From: Catonia carolina
Lineage: Eukaryota; Arthropoda; Insecta; Hemiptera; Achilidae
Direction of reading: 5' to 3'
Length of the DNA stretch: 64,000 bases
Assembly: GCA_035578175.1 (NCBI GenBank)
Contig: JAQMRL010000007.1
Coordinates: forward strand, 47,306,727 to 47,370,726
Below are positions 1 to 13,200 of the stretch, in pieces. Under the pieces are notes generated by a model. That model searched no databases. It saw only the letters and a program-made list of their open reading frames with translations, and was not told the origin of the DNA. Position 1 is the stretch's first letter. Each line of letters opens with the position of its first letter. The translations under genes and the position numbers were made by a program.

Positions 1-196
1 GTTGTACTATTATACGATTTCATGGTTTAGCGTTAAATTTTTGAATGTTTCGTGGAACCTTCTATATGTGTAATAACAGTGAAATCAAGAAAGCAGTATG
101 TTGTTGTGTCAATTTTAGGTTATCAATGTTAAAATAAATTCTGTTTTGTTTACTTTCATAAATTTTGAATAAATATTTCAATTTGTACTTTTACAG

Positions 197-257
197 CACA
201 GACATAAAGTGGCAGACTTATAATGTCGGATTTACAACCTCATAATGATCAGTCGAA
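197..257 (+). CDS. BLOC1S6: BLOC1S6 first coding exon
   Basis: A pyrimidine-rich stretch and AG end at 196, so this exon is probably preceded by a 5' UTR exon. ATG at 223 begins MSDLQPHNDQS; the donor GTAAGT starts at 258, leaving phase 2. Confidence 0.75.
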
Positions 258-3200
258 GTAAGTAAACTACAACTTCACGAAAATAAGGTTATATTAGGTT
301 TTAAGGTTGACACTTAAAAAAATAGTTACGAATTTTGTTTTTTACTTAAAGAATTTCTTAATGCTAATTGTTTTGGTGTGGCTACAAAACTTCCTGATAT
401 ACTGTTGATAATTTAGTCACTAACCTTAATCATGACATTTACATCAATAACAGGTGTCTGGTCGCATATCCAGATGACAGATATTCGTATATACATACAT
501 TTTAAATTGAGTTACCAGCTCACTGTTATTCACATAATCAATATATTTGTAGTTCCACAATTTACTGAAAAGTTTTCAACCCAAGTTTCACTTAATTTAA
601 ATTGCCAGGACGAAAATGACTTTAAGAGCTCTTGTGTTAGCTACTGTTTGGTAGCTAACACTGTTAAACTATTTGTTACTATTATCTACAAACTCTCTCT
701 GTAATAAGTTGTAGATGTTCAGGGTAAAACATTGAAAGCATGTATACAACAAAACTTGTCAGTTCAAGGAGTAAACTCAGAGTAATGGAGCTTCATCTTT
801 CATTTCAGGACTTTGTACCTAGGTAGTGTCCTGTTCATTCTTCTGCAGTTAATGTTTTCTGATCTGTTATTTTTTTAATTTTAACTTCTGACTGTTTTGC
901 AGTTACTGCTAATGCAGACGGTGTGATGGATGATAGATGAAAAAATGCCAGACCTGACTGGGAATCGAACCCGGGACCCCGGCGTAGAAGCCATTGCGCT
1001 AACCACTGATAGCGCAGTAAATCTGCACTATCAGATTTACTTATAGCCTGCTAAATTTGGTGAAACTGATTTTTATTAACCATTGTGGTTCTTTTTTGGA
1101 GACCTTTTTAATTATAATTTAATTTAATAATATTTTACCTCATATCTCCATTTCCAGCTTTTGGTTCCTTTCTTCAGCCTCTTTAATTTTATTTAACAAG
1201 ACAGTATTACTGAATTATCATCACTACGTATTTCTGCTTGGGTAGGCACTTAGTACTTCACAATTTCAGCTTTAATTATTCAAAAATGTCTTACTTACTA
1301 TAAATGTTGTACTGTTTTTGCTGTCTTTCATCTCCTAAAACTAGTAATCTCTAGATTTTCCACAATGGAGGAAGAATATTTCTGGGAAATAAAAATTCCT
1401 TTTTGTCTGGCTCACTGGTGTGGTAATCGGCAAAACTGACTACAATACCAGGGGTCTTTGGTTCAATTCCTGGTCTGATCTGACTTTTTGTTCATTCATG
1501 TTCATCTGATGTTTTTCTTCACTTATTGGTGTTAACTTTAATGTGATAAACCACGAAATATTAAAAATGTATGCTCATGAAAGTCCCAAAAGGAGTTGAG
1601 GATACTATAGTCTACTTAGACCACCCAGATGGCGAGAAATGGCTAATACTATAGGAACTTGCTTAGGCTCTTAACAGCGCCATTAGACATTTCTCACCTG
1701 CACCATTCAGCCCTTGAAATATTAACTTATGGGAATTTTTATTGTACTCAAGGTTCAAATCCACCCAGTTCTGTAAAAGCAGGGCCACCTTGAGGTGGAT
1801 GCAGTTCTTTAACGTCCATGGATAGTTCTGAGAGTAGTGTAATTAGAGGATACAGAGAACAGTTAGGTCAGTTAAAGTGGCTTCAATGCTAGGAATCCCA
1901 TGTTTAATTTTCAGTCAGATTCACTGTTCATCATTATCTCATCTCATATCATTATTATCTACAAAAAAGCCAAGGCTTATGTACGCGTTTTCCCCCAAGA
2001 AAATAAAATGGATTTTTGCAGTGATAAGTTTTCATTGTCTTCAAGTTTACTTAGCTTTGTTCTCAATTTATTTATGGTATGTTTTTGTACTGAAGTGTTA
2101 ATTTTTTCTTTTCATTACTTTAATATCATCATTAGCTTTGCTCTTTCATTTTATTTATAAATTTGCAGAGATTTCTGATTGAATGGGGCTCATCTCCACA
2201 CATAGGCGTAGACCTTGTTGAGTTTCTTTAAACGTAGTGTGCTGGTGTTCGTGTTAATGTCAAGATTAGTCTGTAAGATAAACTAATTTTTTGTAAATAG
2301 GTAATATAATATTATAAAAACTAATACATAGGATCAGAATCAAAAAGAAACCTTCATATGTTGGATCATAAATGATGTCCCATCTTCCACAAAGTTGTTT
2401 TAGTAAAGTTATTCACGATTGATTCTGAGAAAAGATTTAAAAGAGAGTTGAAGTCTTACCTGGTTGAAAAATCATAAATTATGCAGTCCAGGTATTAATA
2501 AATGATGGAGTTTGACTTTGTATTTTATATTGTATGTGACTGATATTAACAGTTCGTTTTCTGTGGTGTTCCTTTTTATTGGATTTTAAGAGATAAGATG
2601 TTTGATACTGACTTACCTTTATACTATTTTTGGGTTTTGTATGTATTAAAATTTTAAATTAATAAATCCTTGATCAAGAATGCTGGGTAATTGTAAGTAG
2701 GCCTAATAATTTGAAATAAATAAAACTGATCCTTCATTGTTGCTAATTTTATTTTGAAATTGGTTTTAGCATAATGAGAGAAAGTGTCGATAAACTTGCT
2801 GGTGGTTTACTTCAAGAATATGAACCAACTTTAAAAACATTACAAACTCATCTGAATGAATTAACGTAAGTATACTAATTTATAGTTTATGCATTTTATC
2901 AAGTGTATCACAGCTTTATGTAAGAAAAATTTATTTTAATAGGGATCCAATTTGAGAATTATTATAAATTTATTTCATATTTTTACACCTTATGAATTCA
3001 TAATTGGAAATAAATCTATATAAATAAAAGAAATACATAAAACTTCTTTTAATAAATGAAATTGTATAATTGTTTAATTGTAATTGTATGAATTGTATAA
3101 TTTTAATTATTGTATTGTATTGTACTTTTAATTATTGTATTGTATTAAATGAAATTGTATTATTTAATTCTACAGTTAGATTTAAATTTACAATGTATTA

Positions 3201-6200
3201 AAACTGTTTGGTTGAATTTTTGGGTTGAGACCAGAAGCAAGTACTTTAGCACTATTAGTAATTCCCAATAATTTATATATTTGCAAAATTGGTTACATTA
3301 AAAATATATATAAACATGTTAACTTAAAATAAATATAAATTTTCACCCATTAACTAATGATTCCCTTTATCGTTTAGGCATATTAATGAATTGTGAAGAT
3401 TTTACTTACCATGAAACTAATTAAGTATGTCAAATTTTGCTGATAAATAGTGTTGGTTTTATAGTTAGATTAAACCTATTACAACGTATTCATTTGGTGG
3501 TTTTCAATTCTGGAGATAACCTTTTAAAATTTTTCAAACTTATGATGGAAGAACTTAATTTCATTTTCATTTTTAAAAGTATTTTGCAGGGTGTGTTTTT
3601 CCTGAAGACAGGGGTGAATCTTATTGTAATATACGAGGACCATTTTTTCAACCCCCAATAGGTCATAAATGAAAGACATGTGAGTTTGGGAAAAATGTTT
3701 TTTTACTAAAAGGTAGTATGTACATTTATGGCTACTTTTTGATACAATCACCTTGACAATGGAGACATTTGTTGTACCTATGGACAAGCTTTTCGATACC
3801 CTCTTCATAAAATGTTGCCACCAATAAATTTAAATGAGTCTTGAAGTCTTGTAGGTTTCTTGTAGATTTTATGCAGCTGTTTATTGTGAAAACTGAATGA
3901 AGTTTGCAGAGAGCCATTCAAAATAAAAAAGAGGCATGTTGACTTTTGGAATTTTTCTGATCCATGACAACACCTCTCCTCACAATGCTGGTGCAACCCA
4001 ACGATTCCTTGAGCAATTTTAATGGGACATTTTCAATCACCTGCCATACAGTCCTGATCGTCCTGATCTAGTATTGAGTGACATCCATCTTTTTTCCCTG
4101 AATTGAAGAAGTGGCTTGGTGGCAATGCTTCCAAAATAACAAGAAGCTTCGATACTTATTTAAATTCATTGATGGCAACATTTTATGAAGAGGGAATTGG
4201 AATGCCTATCCACAGGTACGACAGATATCTCAATTGTCAAGTTGATTATGTCAAAAAATATGTAACTTTCAGTAATAAAATATTTTTTATAATCACTTGT
4301 CTTTTATTTACAGTCTATCGGTGGTTGAAAAATAAAAGGCCTTCATATTTTTCTATCCCCTTCTTCTAGATTAGATGAGATCAAATGTAGTTAAATTTAG
4401 CAGAATCGTTGATAGTTCAGAAAGTTTAAGAAAACACATACATGGAGTATGTACTAGAGTGTGAATCATCATTATAAGCTACAATGTCCAGCATTACTGA
4501 CAGCTCTACTTCGCCCCTCATCTTTCAGTGTTGTCATGTATACAGATAAATAAAAGGTTATGCCACAGACTAAATATACAAAGTAAACTATGTGATAAAC
4601 TGAAGATTAAAGAAAAACCATAATACATCAATAACATATCATATTTGTAGGTATATACATTATCATAGGAATTTTAATTGATGTAGTTTTTTTTGCTTGT
4701 ACAACCTCATAGGATCATATTTAGTCCAATTTCTGGGCCTGTCCATTCTGTAATCAGTTCTTTTTATTCCCGAAGCGTGTAAGTTGTTTTATTGTTGCTT
4801 CTTTCCTTTTCACCCGCATCTTTTTTAGGCGTTACGACCTTTGGCGCCTGTCCTCATCCGAATGCACCCTGTTGCATTCCTTTCTTGTTTTAGGCTCAAA
4901 TATTATCATATTAATTTTAACTAGCTCATTGTATTTTCCAGATTTGGTTAAGCAGATCCTCCCTTGAAATTCTCAACTCTTCCATGTACTGTTGGACTTC
5001 CTTTACCCATTTTGGTTTTGTTGGCCTTTCCCAGTAAATATACTTTCAAATATACTGGATTTTTTGTTTAAAAAATATTATAAATAGTGTTTTCTTCTTT
5101 TTTGCAGCAATAAACAACAGCAATTAGTGACACAAGTTGAAACAGAAAATATGAGATTAAAACGTATTGAAAAAGAAGAACTTAAAGATATGGTTAGTAA
5201 GATAATGCTGAAATTAAAATTTGAATTATTGGGCGAAATTGTCAGGGAAATGGAATTCATGAAGCAGTGGCCATCAACTAAATTTGATCAAGGTCCGTTT
5301 AAAATTTTGATTGGACTACCATGGTCTGGCCAACTTTTTACTTGTCAACCTTTCTACCTTGTCAACTGTAAAATATTTGATATGGCAATCATGCTAAATC
5401 ATAATAGTACTAATTGTTAATTTTGAAAAGTTTTGAGCAATAAAATGTAACAACATTTTGCAAACTACTGTAGGCCCGTGTCAAAAGTTGTAGTTTCTTG
5501 TATTTTGTAGTGTGGCGCTATCACGAGTTGCTTTCACCTTGATCTCAGCCGTAAACTTGTCCAGCAAGCATCAACTCTCTTCAGAGAAACATGGGTGTAT
5601 GTTGTGTTGGCATCACCAATTTGCTTCCAGCCTGCACACAGCCTAAACATGAAAAATTTCAAATCACACACGAAAAGAAGATCTGCATTCAAAAAAATTA
5701 TTATCTAGAGCTCGGAGTTCTCAAAAAATGAGTCAGCGGTCCACCAGTTCGTGACCACTGACATGAGGGGTCGGGCTTCGTAATGCCGGAGCAGTGCCAT
5801 AAGAAATAAATGCCAAATACTTTATAATCATGTAGTTTTTGTCTGATTGCTAACAGTTTGAAATGAACAGTGGATTCAGAGTTCTGGTTTTTTTTGTTAT
5901 CTTAATTAACATGTTAAGTTTGGAGGAATTATGGTTTAATTGCCAAACCAGCTCGGCATTGTAGTCAAAACATAGGGTGATAACTAATCGGTATCATTTA
6001 TTTATGCAAACAATCTAATTATTTATTCAGAAATGTATCAGCTAATAAATATATGTTTTCATTTGATATCTCAAATTTAAGGTTAAAAAATTCTATTTAT
6101 AAATAATCCCTTTCACGAGACGACGTATCTCATGACTGGTAGGAATTTTTAAAAAAGCTTACCTTTGACCTATGGCAAAAACTATTCGTGATTTCTGTAT

Positions 6201-7366
6201 CTTAAAGAGGAATCGAATGACACTATTTTTGTTTCCAAATTCTGAGTGATATCTTGACTTATGATTTTGGACCACTTCTGTTGCAGAACAGTCGGACGTT
6301 AAACCAAAAATAAAAACGGTCAAAACTGGAACTTCAAACCCAATCCAGGCCCACTAACTTTTTGTACATTATGAATCCGAAAACTGTTTGTTGCTATCTC
6401 TTGCAGTTTCTGACATCTGCATGTGACGGACGAACAGGCATAGGAAAATGATAGATGACAGTTAAAATTGCCTTCAATTATGATTTATAATTACACGTTA
6501 TATCCGTAAAAAATACATTTGGTGGTCTAGTCGTTACTTTGATTACTGTTCTGTATTGTACATCCATCTGGCTTCGATATACTACACTTGTAAAGGCTTT
6601 TATCATGTCAGATAAATTAAAAAAAAAATCTGATGTGAAACACTCACACGACTTTCTCTTGCCAATCCAAATAATTAACAATAAACGTAACATTAGTTAT
6701 AAAACATTAGAAATAAACAAAAAACTAACCTCAATAAACATAACCTAATTTTAATCATGACAGAAAGACGCAAAATTAAAATCAACCTCAGTTTGACTTA
6801 AAAATGTGGAAAATCACTCTTCACACTAAACTAGGCTCTGTAGAGAAAAATGCTTTAAATAAAAGTTGTAGATCTTTTAATGTCCTATAAACTTGATTAT
6901 ATACACTTTTGTCATAAAATGCATACTAAAGCCAAAATCTGAAAAAAATCGATTTTTTACACGTTTCGTGAGAAAACAAAAACAGAAAATCGCTAATTAC
7001 CGCTAAACTGAGCGTATACAAAAAAATGTTTGAAATAAAAGTTGTAAGATTTTAAATTCTCTACGTTTTTTATTATATAAATTTTTGCGCTAAAATGCAT
7101 GTTTTTATGTGAAAACAGCCTCACCAAGAATTCAGCAAACATGCCGCCTACCCTATATCTTGTAGAGCATAAAAAATTTAGTAAACCAGGCGATTTAAAA
7201 AAAATTGTAGGACCAGTTTTTGAAAAAATTGCAAAAAAGTGAAAAATTACACGAATAAACTACTACTTCCGGTTGACTGATTTGATGAAAATGTTTGTGT
7301 CGGGTCCGGTAGTAGTATGTAACTTAAGTTTCCAGTTCGTACGTTGTTCCGTTCTTGAGATATTTT

Positions 7367-7407
<41 letters not shown>

Positions 7408-10222
7408 AGACCAATCACGGAAAACATGTTTTTTGGGTTCAGGGGGTCTGAAAACGTGTAGATCCGGTGAAAACTCGATTTCGAAAAATCGACATGAAAA
7501 CAATACTTTCCTTCCTATATATTCATATAGGCAAGAGAAAGTAACTAGTTTGTTAAATTGCGATTTTGTATGTAAATTAAGAGTTTTCATTGTCATCACA
7601 ATTTTTTTCATTCATTGATTTAATTAACCCTTCTTAAGCCAGAAACCCCTACCAGGTGATGCATGTGTCACTTCACCACCCAGAGTGGGCTGGAGCCCCA
7701 TCTTTTTCCAGATGAGCGATTGTAAATTTTAAACAAGATTTTTTTCAAGTTCTGGCAAAACTGCTTCCCTATTATACTCTAAGTAGGTTTTCGAGTTAAT
7801 GTTTCCCTCAAAAAATTAAAGCAGTACTTAAAATCACTTCCCATATCATAACATTCGGAACATTTTACAGGTTAATATATATCCATTAACTTGGAAGCCT
7901 GCTTCATCACACCATAAAATTGATCTCAAAAAGTTTAGATCGGCTTTATTGCAGATAGTAAATAACTCACAGAACTGGAATTGCTTATCAAGTCATTATG
8001 AAGAGTGTGGAGTCAAGATGGGATGGTATAGCTTAAATGTTTAATTTTGTAGAAATTTTTATGCTCCATGATATGCTTAGCTGAGAAGAAGCTTTCCGAA
8101 TCAAATTCCCAGGGCTTGCTTCAAAAGTTTCAGTAACCTTTTGTAAGGTTTTTTCATTATGAATCCATCGTGGCTGACCATACTTTTGTGTGGTTGCAAC
8201 GCTTCCTGTTGTTTCAGATTTCTTATTTAGGTTCTGTCAGTGTTTCCAAGTCAGTAACCATAGAAACTTATCACTAAACTTATTATAAACTTCAGCGGTA
8301 TTTTTATGATGCTCTTACCAGAACTGTAGCATCTAAAATCGTTGTTATTTAGTAAATATTTTAAGACACTTTAAAACACTACTTTGTGAAGATAAACAAC
8401 AGACAAACCCTAACAAACCACTATTGATGTAGTAGACAAAGAACATTGTACGTCCTGCTGCTAACTTATTGAAAAAATCTGATGGGAAACACTCACACGA
8501 CTTTCTCTTGCCAATGCAAATAATTAACAATATAGCCTAACATTAGTAATAAAACGTTAGAAATAAACAAAAAAATCTAACCTCAAATTAAGTAATTTTA
8601 TGATTAATACTGTTGATTATGTAAATAAATTTTGGGTTTGTAGTAAAATTATTTTGAGAGAAATTGGCCTACATTTTGCAATGCGTGATTTTCATAATTT
8701 GTAGTTTTGCGTACGTTTCTTAATAAAATTAAATTTAAAAGAAAACTATTTCGTTTTTATTGACTTTATTTACATAATTTTTTTGAGAATAAAATTCTGT
8801 TCAAATTGTATGAAATATTTTTCTAGGCATTTAATTTAATAGTTGAAATTTTTGTTTAATTTAATAGTAATTTTAATTGTATTAAACATTTTTTTTATAG
8901 GAAATTTAACGGATTTATTGTAGTCCAATCGCAAAAAAGTGTGTTTTCGACCCTAACCTTTTTTGCTTTACCCCAATTTTCTCCTAAACTATTGGAGATA
9001 GAGTTCTGTGACAGGTTTTATACGATTTGGCAGCTCATTTTACATAAAACTTATCTAATTAACAAACTCAATTAACTCCCTAAAAATTTAAGTTTGAGTT
9101 AATTTCACAAGGGAGCTGAATTTCAGATGAAATCTTTGACCCTGTATTACTCGCCAACGAAGCATTGCCGGACCCATTTTTTATTTAAACTTTTTTCATT
9201 ATTTTGATGAGAGGCATAAGCTTGTGCAGTATGGCAGATCCTCCTGAAACACCCTGTATCATACACACAAGAGAAAGTAAAAATTATCCCTATCCACCCA
9301 GTATTTTCCTTGTGACCCCTCTGGTACTAGGCGAAAATCCATACGCAGTGCAGGTACAATTATTGGGACTGCTTTAAATCAAAAGTTTAATATTATGTAA
9401 TGGACTGGACTTTTTTGTAATGTTATGTACAGTTTTATAGGTTTTCACAGTTCATAAATTGATAATTGAATCAGCTTATTGTTCTTTACTAGTCGTTTGT
9501 GTTCCAGGTAGTAATTGTTATTATTACCTATTGTATTTATAGTTATGTTCAATGAATATGTATGTTTTATTGTAATATTAATAAATGAAGTAGATCTTTT
9601 ATGACTTCAATCAGTAAGAGCATGTTTGTCAACTATTATTAATTTACTATGTATTAGTTATAAACAATTGTGATCATTACAAATTACGATAGCTAATTTT
9701 AATACTGTTTTAAACATAATACATACAAATGCAACATTATTAATAAATACTCATTCAAAAATAAATCTTTATAATGCATCCTGGAACTTGTAATCAATTT
9801 TATTCTATACATATTTAAAATTTGTTTGGTAATCTTGTGTATTTGCTTTGATTTTCTATTATTTATGATTTTATTTAAAAACTAACATGTTTCTTTTGAT
9901 CCACCATTATCAGAGTTTATAAAATAATAAAAATTTAAACAAAGTTATTGAAATTTTTATAGAAGAAGTAGTTTCTTCATTTATATTTATAAAACTATTT
10001 AATTGTTCAAATCTATCCCTATTCATATTCATTTCAGACGCCAGCGGCAGTCAGTATTTATTTATTTATTTTTATTTTATTCATACAATGATACACATTT
10101 TTTTAAATTTTACAGAATACATACCTATTATAACATATTAATTAATTTTGCATCATTGGCAACCAGCAGAAGCGAGGCTTGAGCTCTGGCTGCTGAGATT
10201 ATTCAGCCATTATGCACCATAA

Positions 10223-10261
<39 letters not shown>

Positions 10262-13200
10262 CCTAATATGTGTACGTTGCAATCTGTTCAATTCAGATCA
10301 ATAAGCAACCCCATGACCCAATGAGATGATGATGTGTATGACGTGTAAATGAGGTGAATGAGGTGTAGTCTTGTACAGACCCAGGTTGACCACTCCTGAG
10401 AGAGTATGGTTAATTGAACCCCAACCATCAAAGTACACCGGCAATCACTGTCTAGTATTCAAATCCGTATAAAAGTAACTACCGTTACTAGGATTTGAAC
10501 CAGGAACCTTCGTCTCCAAAAATCAGCTGTTAAACAGCTGTTAAACAGCTGATTTTGGCGACGACTTTACCTCTAGACCAACCCGGTGGGTTATAACCAT
10601 TACTAAAGTTAAAAGACTAATAATAATAATAATATTGCCACTGGTACAAAACAATGATTTAGTTTCATATATTTTATGAAATCAAATCAAGGAAAGCCAA
10701 AGGATGAAAAGAAACTAAGAAATATGGGTTGACTTTAATGAAGTTTTTTAAATTTTTTTTATTTTCAAGATGGTCGTTTCAGAAAATTTAAATCAAAATA
10801 CACATTTTCTGGTACCTTTTTTACTTTCGCTTGCCTGTATGAATATATAGGAAGGAAAGTATTGTTTTCATGTCAATTTTTCGAAATCGAGTTTTCACCG
10901 GATGTACACGTTTTCAGACCCCCTGAATCCAAAAAACATGATTTTAGCGATTGGTCTGTGTGTGTGTGTGCGCGCGTGCGTGTATACAGAATATCTCAAG
11001 AACGGAACATCGAAACGTAAGTTACATACCACTGGACCCGAAACAAACATTTTCAACAAAATCGGTCAACCGGAAGTAGTAGTTTATTCGTGTAAATTTC
11101 ACTTTTTTGCGATTTTTTTAAAAAAACTGGTCTTACGATTTGTTTAAAAATCGCCTGGTTTACTAAATTTTTTGTGCTCTTCAAGATAGGGTAGGCGCCA
11201 TGTTTGCTGAAATTCTTGGGGAGGCTGTTTTCACGTAAAAAATTGTTTTTTTAAGATTGCGGCTTTAATATGCATTTTAGCGCAAAAATGTATATAATAA
11301 AAGTTGTAGAGAATTTAAAATCCTACAATTTTTATTTCAAACATTTTTTTTTTTTTTTTGTATAACGCTTACTTTAGTGGTAATTAGGGATTTTCGGTTT
11401 TTTTTCTCTTGAAAACATGTGAAAAATCGATTTTTTTAATATTTCGGCCTTAGTATGCATTTTACGACAAAAGTGTTTAATCAGATTTATAGAAAATTAA
11501 ACTGCCCATAACAGACAGGTGGAGTGTCAAATTATTTACACTCAATCTGTTAGTTGCAGGGCTAAAATAAATAGTTCTGTTTCTTATCACATGGTCAGTC
11601 AATTAAATGACTGAATCATTTAAGAACAGAAGAGGTAGAGGTGTAAAAGACACTAATCAGAGTTATCTTCTCTGAAACTAATGAATTTCATTGTACAGCC
11701 AGACCCTGTGGTGAATGAAGTGAAGGTGTCATTTACAGAGTGGAAAATATGTGCTTTTCAGAGGGCCCGGCATGCTGATAAGCATACTTTTCCACTCAGT
11801 GAGGAAGGCAATGGTAAACCACCTACTCCTCGTTTTACTTAGTAAAACCTCTAGAGGTTCAAACCAGCCTTTCGGCTGTTGACCTAAACAACAACAACAA
11901 CAACAGAAAATTAAAAGATATACAACTTTTATTTAAAACATTTTTCTCTACATAGCGTAGTTTAGTGTGAAAGAGTGATTTTCCATATTTTTAAGCCAAA
12001 CTGAGGTTGATTTTCATTTTGCATCTTTCACTCATGATTAAAATTAGGTTATGTTTATTGAGGTTAGTTTTTTGTTTATTTCTATTGTTTTATTACTAAT
12101 GTTAGGCTATATTTTTCATTCTTTGCATTGGCAAGAGAAAGTTGTGGGAGTGTTTGGCACCAGATTTTTAATTTTGAAGAGCAAGATTACTTTGTGGGAT
12201 GGGATTTGTCAGAGGTTTGATCAGTGACTTTGTGATATTTATCAGTTTATAATCAGTGTATTCATATTGTCTAGTAGTTAATGTTAAAGTTAAGTATTTA
12301 ATATCTGCTAAATGAAGTATCACAAAGTTGGTGTTTATTGGTACGGGTTTCAAAATTGTGTTTGTTATTATGTAAAAATTAATAATCTTTTGACATACTG
12401 CTGTTTAATGGCGGGAATTTTAGATTCACAGCACAGCAATTTACCGGGATAAAATCTATCCTTACCTAATGCTGCTCTCACTCTAAATTAATACTACTCC
12501 TACAAAAATTTTGATTAAGTTGGTTTCAATTTTTATTTTGTGTACTTTAATGATTGCAGATCCACCGAAACATTTAGTTTTAAATAAAATAATAAATTAT
12601 AGAAAATCAAGGCAGGTAAAAATAAATTGGTTAGTAAAAAGTTTATTGTAAAAATATTTAATTTCTTTTCACTGACCTGTTACAGCTACAATTCGATTTT
12701 TTTATCACATACTCTTATTAGCTACCGACATGTTTCAGTGTAACCACCATCATCAGAGGACACAAATTTAAAAATAAATTGAACTAAACTTATTAAAATT
12801 TTTTTTAAAGTTAATAAAGATTACTATTATTATCTTTAAAGATTTTAATAAATTGTAATAAGTTCAGTTTCAATTTTTTTACTTTCTCTTGCCTATATGA
12901 GTATGTAGGAAGGATTTATTGTTTTCATGTCAATTTTTTTAAATTGAGTTTTCGCCGGCTATACTCGTTTCCAAACCTCCTGAACCCATAAAAATATGTT
13001 TTTAGCAGTTGCTCTGTGTGAAGAAAATATTTCAAGAACGAAACATTGTACGAAGTTGAAACTTAAATTAGGTACTACTAGAGGACCCGACACAAACATT
13101 TTCATCAAAATCGGTTTACCAGAAGAAGTAGTTTATTTGTGTCATTTTTCACTTTTTTGCGATTTTCTCTAAAACGGCTCTTACAATTTATTTAAAAATC

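Noticed and set aside
7273..7618. Open frames with HTHTHT / VCVCVC
   Set aside because: Same cause, the CA tract at 7366-7402.
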